Assembly (NCBI GenBank): GCA_023664485.1
Contig: JAMPFK010000002.1
Coordinates: 124,001-188,000 of the forward strand
Origin: Bacteroides fragilis
Lineage (GTDB): Bacteria; Bacillota; Clostridia; Lachnospirales; Lachnospiraceae
Reading direction: 5' to 3'
Length of the DNA stretch: 64,000 nt
Shown here: positions 41,870 to 49,392 of the stretch, in pieces
How positions within the stretch are numbered: the stretch's first letter is position 1
Layout: every line of letters begins with the position of its first letter
The notes under the pieces: model-generated
What the model was told of the DNA's origin: nothing
Databases searched by the model: none
The model's input: only the letters and a program-made list of their open reading frames with translations
Translations under genes and position numbers: made by a program

Positions 41870-41900
41870 GCCTGTACCGCTTGCGCGGCGCAGGTCTTTT
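41870..41900 (+). terminator. Terminator after the 67-aa gene
   Basis: CCTG-ta-CCGC (41871-41880) pairs with GCGG-cg-CAGG (41885-41894) around TTGC, followed by TCTTTT. Confidence 0.65.
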
Positions 41901-41921
41901 CGGTTTATCCGGTTTTATTCA

Positions 41922-42025
41922 TTCAATTCATTGAAATGTAATATATAATTCATAAATGAATCATAATAGTTCATAAATAAAGGAATATAATTCATAAAAT
42001 GAATTGAAATACTTCATAAAATGAA
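41922..42025 (+). promoter_or_regulatory. Array of TTCATAAATGAA-type palindromes (operator array)
   Basis: Palindromes: TTCAATTCATTGAA (41922-41935), ATTCATAAATGAAT (41948-41961), half-site TTCATAAATAA (41970-41980), ATTCATAAAATGAAT (41990-42004) and TTCATAAAATGAA (42013-42025). The last four start 22, 20 and 23 bp apart, close to two helical turns. TATAAT boxes are interspersed (for example 42028-42033). The array ends 45 bp before a winged-helix regulator gene, a usual layout for autoregulation. Confidence 0.7.
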
Positions 42026-42069
42026 ATATAATAGCAATAGGAAAACAAAAAATGAAGTGAGGAAATATT

Positions 42070-43020
42070 GTGGAATATACCAATGTCAAAATGAGAGAAG
42101 AGATACCTTCCTCCATGCCAGGACGGCCTCCCGGAAATCAACTGGGCAGGGTAAAGCAGAAACATAAAAATGAGCTTCTTCTTACCATATATGAGCATAC
42201 CGATATTACCCATGCAGAACTGGCCGAAAGGCTGCGGATCTCGGCGAGCGGCTTAAATGCCGTTGTGGACAGGGTGTGTGAAGGATGCGGGCCGGAAGAA
42301 AGCCCGCTGGCATTTGAAAAAAGAAATAAATACAAATATTATCGCCTGACGGATATCGGGAAGCGGTATGTGGAAGAGGGGCTGATTTCTGTCGAGGGGA
42401 GGGCACGCGAAACAAAGCTCGATGAGTACTGGAATCTTTTTCAGGCAAAAGCGGGCCCGGGACTGAATGGGAAACTGGAACATTTTCTGGAACAATATGC
42501 GAAAGCGGCGGAGGAACCGGAGGAAAAAGAAGAACAGCGTACCGTAAATGATTTTATGGACTGTCTGTTTGATTTTTATTTAAAGAAGCCGCAGGATGCG
42601 TTAAGCGCGATGGAACATCTGATAGCGGACGAAAAGCTGAGAGATAAAATCAAGGCGATCATCTGTGATAAAATGACGGACAGAAAAATACTCGCGCCAT
42701 TGGAAAAGATGGCGGCAGAAAATCCGGACGCGGGATATCGGTTTGCCAATTCGGTGATAGAGCATCTTTTTGACTGGAAGAGCGAAAATATCTGGAAGCT
42801 GAACGGAGAATATGAATGGGAAGAGATGAAGCCGGTCATACAGAAGATCGAATCGGATATGCTGCGGGCGGTTATGAATTTCCAGGATGGCGAATCTTTA
42901 AGGCGGCTATGGATCGGCAGCGGAATGAATATTCATCTGGCTTATTATCTGGAAGAAAAATATGAACGTCTGCTGTTGAAACACGAATTAGACAGCGAGC
43001 GCCGGAAAAGGGAGGCTTGA
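42070..43020 (+). CDS. Winged-helix transcriptional regulator
   Basis: 316 residues from GTG 42070. The N-terminal winged helix-turn-helix (about 28-100) reads ELLLTIYEHTDITHAELAERLRISASGLNAVVDRVCEG...KYKYYRLTDIGKRYVEEGL, a MarR/ArsR-like arrangement with wing and final strand. The C-terminal 200 residues are helical and highly charged, with no recognised domain. The DNA-binding region is followed by no membrane segment. The palindrome array upstream suggests it represses its own promoter. A partial inverted repeat (ACGCTC/GAGCGT, 43037-43055) after the stop may stop transcription. Its target beyond itself is unknown; the small gene upstream and the three-gene operon are candidates. Confidence 0.7.
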   Translation: MEYTNVKMREEIPSSMPGRPPGNQLGRVKQKHKNELLLTIYEHTDITHAELAERLRISASGLNAVVDRVCEGCGPEESPLAFEKRNKYKYYRLTDIGKRYVEEGLISVEGRARETKLDEYWNLFQAKAGPGLNGKLEHFLEQYAKAAEEPEEKEEQRTVNDFMDCLFDFYLKKPQDALSAMEHLIADEKLRDKIKAIICDKMTDRKILAPLEKMAAENPDAGYRFANSVIEHLFDWKSENIWKLNGEYEWEEMKPVIQKIESDMLRAVMNFQDGESLRRLWIGSGMNIHLAYYLEEKYERLLLKHELDSERRKREA

Positions 43021-43181
43021 CGGGCGGTATTCCAAAACGCTCGAATAAAGAGCGTCCGGCGCCCGCATATGACACGGGACTCACATATTGAACGGCATCT
43101 GAAAAATGAAGAAAAAGTTACAAGATGATTACAAAAATGAAAGAAATCTTAAATTTTTTTGAAAAAAATGTGATTTTTCCG

Positions 43182-43210
43182 TTGTTTTCAACGGCATTTT
43201 ATGGTAAAAT
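43182..43210 (+). promoter_or_regulatory. Candidate promoter for secreted-protein leader region
   Basis: TTGTTT (43182-43187), 17-bp spacer, TAAAAT (43205-43210), 31 bp before the first copy of the 25-bp leader repeat. Confidence 0.5.
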
Positions 43211-43240
43211 GAGAAACACACTCGAAAAATGGTGGAGGTA

Positions 43241-43265
43241 AAACATACTATTTATTGACAGGAGG
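43241..43265 (+). repeat. 25-bp leader repeat, copy 1
   Basis: Exact 25-bp sequence (begins AAACATACTATT, ends GACAGGAGG) that recurs at 43487-43511. Each copy ends in the GGAGG ribosome binding site of the following reading frame. Confidence 0.85.
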
Positions 43266-43272
43266 AAAGAAG

Positions 43273-43488
43273 ATGAAAAAAAATTTAGCATCCGGCGTAA
43301 CTGCCGATACGGGAGGGGGTAATTCCCGCCGCCGGTAAAGCGGAGAAGAAACTTTACGATGAACTGAAAACGGCTGACAGGGATGGATGAATGCCCCAAT
43401 GGATATTGATCCAGTAATCCCTGTTTTCGACTGGTTTTATCGGAAAGTACCTGGTAACACTCAAACGCACTTGTACATAGTGCAGTAA
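43273..43488 (+). pseudogene. Probable frameshifted remnant of a small gene
   Basis: ATG 43273 after GGAGG opens MKKNLASGVTADTGG and stops at 43338. In the next frame, from the G-run at 43311-43319, reading continues GVIPAAGKAEKKLYDELKTADRDG to TGA 43390. Back in the first frame, WMNAPMDIDPVIPVFDWFY then RKVPGNTQTHLYIVQ ends at TAA 43486-43488. Joined, these give about 70 residues of protein-like composition with two compensating frameshifts. It could be a decayed gene whose leader was duplicated in front of the next gene. It might also be noncoding; homologue comparison would decide. Confidence 0.4.
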
Positions 43489-43511
43489 ACATACTATTTA
43501 TTGACAGGAGG
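43487..43511 (+). repeat. 25-bp leader repeat, copy 2
   Basis: Identical to 43241-43265, 246 bp downstream, and includes the ribosome binding site of the secreted-protein gene at 43520. Its first bases overlap the stop codon of the preceding remnant. Confidence 0.85.
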
Positions 43512-43519
43512 TTTTTAAC

Positions 43520-44473
43520 ATGAAGAGATTTTTGGCATTGATTTTAGCGGGAGTTATGGCGGTATCGATCAGCGTGATGGCGTTTGCGGCGGAAACGGAA
43601 GGAAACCAGACATCAACAGAAACAACACCGGGATCAACATCAGAAGTAACGCAACCAGAAGTAACGCCATCCGGGGATCCTGGTACAGGCGGATGCATAG
43701 TTGAGGATACAGAAGATGAACCGTCTACGAGCCCGGACTTTGGAGCGTTAACCACATCCGATGAGGATCTTCAAAAGCTGAAAGAAATGGGATATGCGAA
43801 CGGATCGATTAGTTATGATGAACTGCTCAGCTGGGGTTTTAAAGCGGAAGTATTAGATGCCTACTTTGCAAAGTTTGGCGGCGGTAACTCAGGCAGTTCA
43901 ACCAGCGGCAGTTCCAGCAGTTCGGCCGCTTCCGGCAGTTCAGTCAGCTCCGGCGGCGGTGAAGAACATTACGACCGCGGCTCCGAAGCGGCGGCCCTTG
44001 CGGCGGAAGCTTCCGGCATTCCGATGGCAACATCCATCGCGGCATCCGAAGAGAACAAGTCCGTCGGCGAATACATGAACAATGCGGTTACAGCGGCGCC
44101 GGGCCTTGACAGCGCAGTTCCCGTATCGCAGGGCGGCAGCGTTATCATCAACGGCGAACCGAGCAACCAGACTTTTTCCGTTCTGAAAGTCCTTTCCGGC
44201 CATACGGACTCCGCAAAGGCACAGGCGGCATCGATCGGCGGCACAGTGCTCAACGTTGCAAGAATCGATGCGTCCGTATATTTTGATACGGCAACAGTAA
44301 ACTTTTATATGCCGGGCGTTAAGGCAGGACAGAACATTCAGGTATATCAGTACAATTACGCGAGCGGCCAGTGGACAGGCGTTGCCGTTGCGGAAATCAG
44401 GGAAGATCATGTTGTAGTGGATATGACATCTCTTGGCGTCCTGGCATTCATCGAGGTTCCGGCCGGGGAATAG
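43520..44473 (+). CDS. Secreted Ser/Gly/Thr-rich protein
   Basis: 317 residues. A classical signal peptide (MKRFLALILAGVMAVSISVMAFAAE, cleavage probably after AFA) is followed by a Thr/Pro/Glu-rich linker (about 25-75) and a short helical segment (about 78-118). Then come a Ser/Gly tract (about 120-147: GGGNSGSSTSGSSSSSAASG) and a C-terminal beta-rich domain (about 185-317) ending LGVLAFIEVPAGE. No LPxTG anchor or enzyme motif is seen, so it is probably released or held by other means. It stands alone with its own leader and a large-stem terminator. Composition suggests a surface or extracellular structural protein. Confidence 0.75.
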   Translation: MKRFLALILAGVMAVSISVMAFAAETEGNQTSTETTPGSTSEVTQPEVTPSGDPGTGGCIVEDTEDEPSTSPDFGALTTSDEDLQKLKEMGYANGSISYDELLSWGFKAEVLDAYFAKFGGGNSGSSTSGSSSSSAASGSSVSSGGGEEHYDRGSEAAALAAEASGIPMATSIAASEENKSVGEYMNNAVTAAPGLDSAVPVSQGGSVIINGEPSNQTFSVLKVLSGHTDSAKAQAASIGGTVLNVARIDASVYFDTATVNFYMPGVKAGQNIQVYQYNYASGQWTGVAVAEIREDHVVVDMTSLGVLAFIEVPAGE

Positions 44474-44511
44474 AACAGATTTATATAAAGGAATCCGGAA
44501 ATAAAGCAGGG

Positions 44512-44560
44512 AGCTGCCGCTTTGACGATGAAGGAGTCGTGAAGCGGCAGCTTCTTATTC
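44512..44560 (+). terminator. Terminator after secreted protein
   Basis: AGCTGCCGCTT (44512-44522) pairs with AAGCGGCAGCT (44542-44552), a perfect 11-bp stem with a 19-nt loop, followed by the T-rich TCTTATTCT. Confidence 0.65.
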
Positions 44561-44724
44561 TGATAAAATATATCGGGCGTCCGCCCTGCAGAAATAATTG
44601 TACTGCAGGAAAAAAATAATTTTTTTCATCATTATGCTAAAAAAGTATATAAAAAATGAAAAAAATATAGTATTATGGATAGTAGGAACAAGTTCTAAAT
44701 ACTTTTTGATAGGGGAAAGAAATT

Positions 44725-45951
44725 ATGCTTGCTACATTAATACCATTATTTGATGAAACGATGACTGTAAAAGCGTACTCCTTATTTGCGCAGAAGGAGA
44801 ACCGTTTGCTGAATCCAAGCTATCTGGGACCGGGAATCAGCGAAGGGGTGCGTGTTGCCGGTTTTGACCTGATTGAAAGTATGGGAATCGAAACGTTATC
44901 TGCGGATAAGGAAATTTTTGTGGAAGTGAACAATGTTTCCATTTTCTCGAACATCGACGAACAATGCCAGGCGCCGCATGGAAGGATGATCCTGCTGGTC
45001 GATCATACGATTACGCCGGAGGAGATGTATATCAGGCGTTTTAAAGAATTAAAAGAAATGGGCTTTTATCTGGCAATCAGAAAGCTTCCGATTGAAAAAT
45101 TTGAAGCATATCAGGAAGTGCTCAGGCTGATGGATTACATTCTGCTGGATTATAAAAAGCTCAATATCGGCAACGCGAAGATCTTCTTCAATAAATATTA
45201 TCCCAATATAAAGATGTGCGCAGTCAATGTCGATTCGCAGGAAGATTATGATAAATTGAGCAGGATGGGCGGGTTTGACCTGTATGAAGGAAAGTTCTTC
45301 CGTCTTCCGGTCACGGCCAGCAAACAGACGGAAGTCGCGCCTTTGAAGGTGAATTATATAGAGCTTTTGAATATCGTGAACGATATCGATTTCGATTTAT
45401 CAAAAGCGGCGGATGTTATCGGAAAAGATACGGCGCTCGTTATTTCCCTTCTGAAGATGGTGAACAGAATGAGCGTTAATTCGGAAATCACTTCTATCCG
45501 GCATGCGGCGGCTATGCTCGGACAGAAGGAATTGAAGAAATGGATCAATACGGCGGTCACGAATGAGCTTTGTGCAGACAGGCCGAGTGAGATTACGAGA
45601 CTTTCTCTGCTGCGCGCTAAATTTGCCGAGAACCTTGCGCCGTTGTTTGAAATGGCGCTTCATTCTTCCGAGTTGTTCCTGATGGGATTATTTTCCGTAT
45701 TGGATCTGATCCTGGATAAACCGATGAAAGAAGCTCTTGATATGGTAAAGGTCTCCAGGAATATTGAGGACGCGCTGATCGGGCATAAAGGAGATTTTGC
45801 GCAGGTGCTTGATTTTATTCTCCAATATGAAAACGCTTCCTGGCAGGAAGTTTCCAGACAGATGGTGCTTCGGAAGATAGATATGGATCCGGTCTATGAC
45901 GCCTATAAAGCATCCCTGCAATGGTATCGCGATCTGTTTGGAGCGGAATGA
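44725..45951 (+). CDS. Degenerate EAL domain plus HDOD domain protein (YuxH-like)
   Basis: 408 residues. The N-terminal 200 residues follow the EAL fold of YuxH-type proteins (MLATLIPLFDETMTVKAYSLFAQ ... ILLVDHTITPEEMYIRRFKELKEMGFYLAI ... DYILLDYKKL). The EAL signature position reads YSLF and the metal-binding acids are not conserved, so phosphodiesterase activity is unlikely. The C-terminal HDOD domain (about 205-400: NYIELLNIVNDIDFDLSKAADVIGKDTALVISLLKMVN) is intact in outline. Such proteins are non-catalytic signalling adaptors, sometimes c-di-GMP linked. ATAGGGGAAAG precedes the ATG. A diguanylate cyclase gene lies 1.2 kb on. Confidence 0.82.
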   Translation: MLATLIPLFDETMTVKAYSLFAQKENRLLNPSYLGPGISEGVRVAGFDLIESMGIETLSADKEIFVEVNNVSIFSNIDEQCQAPHGRMILLVDHTITPEEMYIRRFKELKEMGFYLAIRKLPIEKFEAYQEVLRLMDYILLDYKKLNIGNAKIFFNKYYPNIKMCAVNVDSQEDYDKLSRMGGFDLYEGKFFRLPVTASKQTEVAPLKVNYIELLNIVNDIDFDLSKAADVIGKDTALVISLLKMVNRMSVNSEITSIRHAAAMLGQKELKKWINTAVTNELCADRPSEITRLSLLRAKFAENLAPLFEMALHSSELFLMGLFSVLDLILDKPMKEALDMVKVSRNIEDALIGHKGDFAQVLDFILQYENASWQEVSRQMVLRKIDMDPVYDAYKASLQWYRDLFGAE

Positions 45952-45981
45952 TGTAATAATGTAATAGTAAGAAAGATAGAG

Positions 45982-46056
45982 GGCTGCCTTTTCCTGTGCG
46001 TTTCGCTATGTATTACAGGTACATGGATAAAACGCGCAGAAGAGGCAGCCTTTTTT
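45982..46056 (+). terminator. Long-stem terminator after EAL-HDOD gene
   Basis: GGCTGCC (45982-45988) pairs with GGCAGCC (46044-46050), and TGCGTTT with AAACGCGCA extends the stem inwards, followed by T6 (46051-46056). The apparent reading frame over it is spurious. Confidence 0.75.
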
Positions 46057-46084
46057 GCTCTATGGCTAAGCTGTTATTCTTTAA

Positions 46085-46246
46085 ATGCAAAGCTTACTTG
46101 ACAAAATTAGCAAAGTATGGATTATCGGGGCGGCCCTTGCAGCGGGATATTTCAATCCTACCGTATTTATCACGCTGGTCTTATGCGGCCTTTTTCTGCT
46201 TCTCGTCAAGAAGGGGCTCTGTATCTGTTATTGCCGGACGATGTAA
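46085..46246 (+). CDS. Possible small membrane protein (53 aa)
   Basis: ATG 46085, directly preceded by an in-frame stop. The 53 residues have a charged N-terminus (MQSLLDKISKVW), a long hydrophobic core (about 11-41, including AALAAGYFNPTVFITLVLCG) and a Lys/Cys-rich end (KKGLCICYCRTM). It looks like a one- or two-helix membrane peptide. No clear Shine-Dalgarno sequence. It lies between a terminator and the next promoter, which leaves its transcription unexplained. Confidence 0.35.
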   Translation: MQSLLDKISKVWIIGAALAAGYFNPTVFITLVLCGLFLLLVKKGLCICYCRTM

Positions 46247-46295
46247 CGATAGCGGACGATACGGACAAAAACAGATAGCTTTTCGCAAAATAGTC

Positions 46296-46304
46296 TGGTA
46301 TAAT
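46296..46304 (+). promoter_or_regulatory. Extended -10 promoter before the 249-aa protein
   Basis: TGGTATAAT is an extended -10 element; the -35 region (46276-46281, TAGCTT) is poor. Its end lies only 2 bp before ATG 46307, so a transcript would begin inside the first codons and translation would have to begin at a later Met. Confidence 0.5.
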
Positions 46305-46306
46305 AG

Positions 46307-47056
46307 ATGAAAATCAAAAATGTTCAGGGAATGGATGAATATATGGTCAATCGGGTCGATGGAAACCGTTATTATGAATATACGAAGCTGAAAAACGTCA
46401 ACGTATCGGATGCCGGAGAGAAATTCAGTCTTGATTATAAGCAGGATGAGCTGACAGGCGAGAAAGAGAAGAAGGATAAAGAAGCGGTCGAACGGGAGCG
46501 ACAGCAGGCTTTGGAGAAATCCGGCGTCAAAGTGGAGCTTTCCGGCTATGGTAAGACGGCCGGCGTGCCAAAAGGACAGCCGGAAGATGCCGCTAAGAAG
46601 CGGAACGCGGAGCAGGGCCAGACCCTGTGGGCATCCGTTCAGGAAATCTTCCGGACTGCGATAGCCGCGCTCAAAGATTTTTTTGATAAGATCTGGAATG
46701 AACCGAAGGCGGAGGAAACGGCGCCTGCAGATGCCATGGAGCAGACGCGCGGGGATGCGCAGGATCTTCTGGAACTGCCGGATGGCGGAGAACAGGAGAT
46801 GCAGGAGAATGCGCCGGTCGAAACAGCGGAAGCTTTTTACCGGAACAAGGCGCGTTTGGATCAGGAAATTCAGCCATATCTTCGTAAAGGAGATTTGAAT
46901 CAGGTCATTAATCTTTTAACGGATAATGGGAAAAAGGCGGCGGCCAGAAATTCGACGCTTCTGACCTATTATGACAGGAACGGCAGGATGGTAGAGCCCA
47001 GCGCATCGGACAGCCAGAGAATTTTATATGGGGACAGGAATGCGAGGAAGCTGTAA
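46307..47056 (+). CDS. Lineage-specific hydrophilic protein
   Basis: 249 residues, no signal or membrane segment. The Lys/Glu-rich N-terminal half (about 40-110) is followed by a short amphipathic helix (TLWASVQEIFRTAIAALKDFFDKIW, about 106-130), an acidic Gln/Glu linker and a C-terminal globular part (AEAFYRNKARLDQEIQPYLRKGDLNQVINLLTDNGKKAAARNSTLLTYYDRNGRMV). I do not recognise a family or function. Because the promoter's -10 abuts ATG 46307, Met9 (46331, after CAGGGA) or Met13 (46343) may be the real start. It is convergent with the GGDEF gene. Confidence 0.6.
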   Translation: MKIKNVQGMDEYMVNRVDGNRYYEYTKLKNVNVSDAGEKFSLDYKQDELTGEKEKKDKEAVERERQQALEKSGVKVELSGYGKTAGVPKGQPEDAAKKRNAEQGQTLWASVQEIFRTAIAALKDFFDKIWNEPKAEETAPADAMEQTRGDAQDLLELPDGGEQEMQENAPVETAEAFYRNKARLDQEIQPYLRKGDLNQVINLLTDNGKKAAARNSTLLTYYDRNGRMVEPSASDSQRILYGDRNARKL

Positions 47057-47115
47057 TCCTGCGCGGGAAGATAATGGAAAACGGTAAAAATGAGAAACGG
47101 CGGGTACAGGAAAGG

Positions 47116-48225
47116 TCACGGCGCGTCAAAGGACGAGACGACCCTGTTCCTGCCATTTTTCTTGCCATAATATAACCGTTTGTCCGCGTGGGTAATGGTA
47201 TTTTCCACGGCATCTCCGATTTTGTGCGCGGCGACGCCAAGCGTTAAGGAACAATGGATGGCGGTCTCACGCCAGACGAAAAGATGCTCCTCTACATTGG
47301 AACGGATGTTTTCCGCAATCTGACAGGTCTGGTCTAACGGGACTTTCGCCATGATCAGGATTTCTTCGCCTCCCCAGCGGCATACATGGCCATGGTCGCT
47401 TACCTGATTCCGGATGATCTGGGAGATTTCCTTTAAAACGACATCCCCAAAATCATGCCCGTAGGTGTCGTTGACTTTTTTGAAATTATCGATATCGCAC
47501 ATGATCAGGCAGAAATTTTCTTCAGCCTTTACAACGGCCTCGAAAAAGTCCTGCATGCTCCGGCGGTTGTAAAGCCCTGTCAGCGGATCTATGCTGGCCA
47601 TATTGCCCAGAACAAGGTTCTGACTGCGCAGCAGGTTCGCCGCCGTCTGCATATCGATAACGAAGACAAGCGTGACCAGGAATAAAAAGCCGAAATTACA
47701 GCTGGTATTGAAGATATAAATGATGAGCTCCATAGCCGGCGTAACATCTAACTGAAAGACAGGGCCTGTGAACATGGATATCGTGCGGCAGCCGACGAAG
47801 GAAAGAAAAGCCATCAGTCCGAGTACGGTGGGAACGAAATATTTCTTTTTCGGGTCCTCGATCAGGGTAACGCACATATAATAGCCGAAGGGGATCAGGC
47901 CGATCGTATACTGCGGGAAACCGAAACGCCAGCCAACGCAGATCGTCGCGACAAAAGAATGGACGATAATTTCCACATAGGTAATATAGAAGGTGCGGAT
48001 CAGATCCTTTTCATAACCGTATTTGATGATATTGACGCAGCTGATATAGGTAATGACGCTGCCAATATTAAAAATAATAAGAGGATAAATGCGGAGAAAG
48101 CCAAAAAGGCCTACAAGAAAAATATGTACGGCCGTGATAGTGTATATGATCAGTTTGTATTTAAATTTATCGATCTGGAGACTGTGTTCCAGCAGAGTAC
48201 TAAAAAAATGAAATTTCGTTATCAT
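47116..48225 (-). CDS. Membrane-bound diguanylate cyclase (GGDEF protein)
   Basis: 369 residues from ATG 48225 (402 if the frame is extended to 48324). The N-terminal region has about six hydrophobic helices (to about 200), then a GGDEF domain (about 205-369): ASIDPLTGLYNRRSMQDFF, CDIDNFKKVNDTYGHDFGD and the active loop RWGGEEILIM (GGEEI). All catalytic acids are present. The inhibitory RxxD site five residues before the loop is not visible (SDHGHVC). It would make c-di-GMP in response to a membrane signal; the sensor type is not recognised. Starts at 48306 and 48225 are both possible; only the latter leaves a normal leader after the promoter at 48313-48341. Confidence 0.88.
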   Translation of the reverse strand: MITKFHFFSTLLEHSLQIDKFKYKLIIYTITAVHIFLVGLFGFLRIYPLIIFNIGSVITYISCVNIIKYGYEKDLIRTFYITYVEIIVHSFVATICVGWRFGFPQYTIGLIPFGYYMCVTLIEDPKKKYFVPTVLGLMAFLSFVGCRTISMFTGPVFQLDVTPAMELIIYIFNTSCNFGFLFLVTLVFVIDMQTAANLLRSQNLVLGNMASIDPLTGLYNRRSMQDFFEAVVKAEENFCLIMCDIDNFKKVNDTYGHDFGDVVLKEISQIIRNQVSDHGHVCRWGGEEILIMAKVPLDQTCQIAENIRSNVEEHLFVWRETAIHCSLTLGVAAHKIGDAVENTITHADKRLYYGKKNGRNRVVSSFDAP

Positions 48226-48312
48226 ATGAAAGAATTCCCGATCCCTGGTATATTCTGATCCTGCGAAGCTGTTAAAAAAAGAAAAATACTGAAAGCTCCA
48301 TATCATATTACA

Positions 48313-48341
48313 AGTATATACCAAAATTTCAGCAAAGTAAA
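48313..48341 (-). promoter_or_regulatory. Promoter of the GGDEF gene
   Basis: On the - strand TTTACT (48336-48341) and TATACT (48313-48318) are separated by 17 bp. This places the transcript start near 48306 and rules out the first possible ATG at 48324. Confidence 0.6.
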
Positions 48342-48423
48342 TTATAAAAACGGAATTATCGTGGAAATATGGCTGTGCAGAATATGGCAGTTATCCGTCT
48401 GCCCGCGGCGGACGATTAACGCT

Positions 48424-48451
48424 TGTTTTTCGCAGATGCGTCCACTATAAT
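48424..48451 (+). promoter_or_regulatory. Promoter of the PD-(D/E)XK-like gene
   Basis: TTGTTT (48424-48429), 16-bp spacer, TATAAT (48446-48451), divergent from the GGDEF promoter about 85 bp away. Confidence 0.55.
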
Positions 48452-48489
48452 AAGACAGGGAATATCGTGTGGAGGTCCATGAAAGAACC

Positions 48490-49230
48490 ATGAATCAGGA
48501 AGCTTTTGAACAAGCCAAAATAAAGGTGCTGCTCAAGCAGCATGACCCGCATGGATTCGGTACTTTACAGGAAAAGACCGTTCATGCGGTTATGAAATTA
48601 TATTATGAACCCGATATCGATTATCACGAGGTGCCGATAGAAGGATATATTGCCGATATTTATACAGGAAACCGTATTATCGAGATTCAGAACGGGAATT
48701 TTAACCGCCTGCGCGATAAACTGAGCGTCTTTCTGCCGCTGTACCCGGTCATGGTCGTTTTCCCGATTCCCCATTCTAAATGGGTCGTTTACCTGGACGG
48801 GGAGAGCGGAGAACTTTCCGGCAGACGGAAGTCCCCGGTTACGGGCAGTATTTACAGCGCGTTTCCCGAATTATATAAAATCAGGAATTTTCTGACGCAT
48901 CCGAATCTGTCCTTTGCGTTTCCCCTGATCGATATGGACGAGTACCGTCTTTTGCAGGGCCGGGGGAAGGGGAGGCGGCAAAAGAGCAGCCGTTACGACA
49001 GAATGCCGATCGCCCTGTATGATGAAATCCTGCTGGAAAGGCCGGAAGATTTTATACAGGTCATTCCGTATGAACTGGAAGAGCCTTTTACCGTAAAAGA
49101 ATTTGCGAAGGCGGCGCATATCCGGCGCGAACTCGCGCAGATAACGCTTCACATACTGCACAGCATGGAGCTCGTTGCACGGCCTGGTAGGCGCGGGCGG
49201 GAATATTTATATGAAGTCATTTCGCAATAG
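48490..49230 (+). CDS. PD-(D/E)XK-like domain plus C-terminal winged helix, unrecognised
   Basis: 246 residues from ATG 48490 (GTG 48469 would add seven). The N-terminal half reads LQEKTVHAVMKLYYEPDIDYHEVPIEGYIADIYTGNRIIEIQNGNFNRLRDKL. The Glu in the first helix, the Asp in YIADI and the Glu-Ile-Gln in IIEIQ have the spacing of a PD-(D/E)XK nuclease core with Gln in the Lys position. The C-terminal 60 residues (PFTVKEFAKAAHIRRELAQITLHILHSMELVARPGRRGREYLYEVI) are a winged helix. The gene is alone, with its own promoter. It may be a DNA-processing or house-cleaning nuclease; no known family name is claimed. Confidence 0.6.
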   Translation: MNQEAFEQAKIKVLLKQHDPHGFGTLQEKTVHAVMKLYYEPDIDYHEVPIEGYIADIYTGNRIIEIQNGNFNRLRDKLSVFLPLYPVMVVFPIPHSKWVVYLDGESGELSGRRKSPVTGSIYSAFPELYKIRNFLTHPNLSFAFPLIDMDEYRLLQGRGKGRRQKSSRYDRMPIALYDEILLERPEDFIQVIPYELEEPFTVKEFAKAAHIRRELAQITLHILHSMELVARPGRRGREYLYEVISQ

Positions 49231-49238
49231 AAAATTTC

Positions 49239-49268
49239 TTTACATATTTTGTAAATTCATGATAAAAT
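49239..49268 (+). promoter_or_regulatory. Promoter of the topoisomerase pair
   Basis: TTTACA (49239-49244), 18-bp spacer, TAAAAT (49263-49268). The -10 lies inside the first copy of a 33-bp repeat; a second copy at 49334-49366 carries the same -10 without a good -35. Confidence 0.5.
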
Positions 49269-49366
49269 GAGCGTTAGCGAGAAGAATGAGCCTGCTCATT
49301 CGGCGAGCGGCGAATGGCGATCATGAATCGCAGATTCATGATAAAATGAGCGTTAGCGAGAAGAAT
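49255..49366 (+). repeat. 33-bp direct repeat with palindromes between, before the topoisomerase genes
   Basis: Identical 33-bp copies at 49255-49287 and 49334-49366 (start ATTCATGATAAAATGAG), 79 bp apart. Between them are two hairpins: GAATGAGC (49284-49291)/GCTCATTC (49294-49301) and CATGAATC (49322-49329)/GATTCATG (49333-49340). The second copy ends 27 bp before the ATG at 49393. Confidence 0.85.
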
Positions 49367-49392
49367 CAAAGTTTGCGGGTTGAAAGAAAGGC

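Noticed and set aside
43199..43492. 97-codon - strand frame over the leader repeats
   Set aside because: No ribosome binding site; it merely spans the noncoding or decayed stretch.
37189..44700. Prophage or transposon
   Set aside because: No integrase, transposase, phage structural gene, att-like direct repeat at the borders or tRNA was found, although the gene content looks accessory.
45996..46310. 104-codon + strand frame
   Set aside because: Starts inside a terminator stem and has no ribosome binding site or protein-like pattern.
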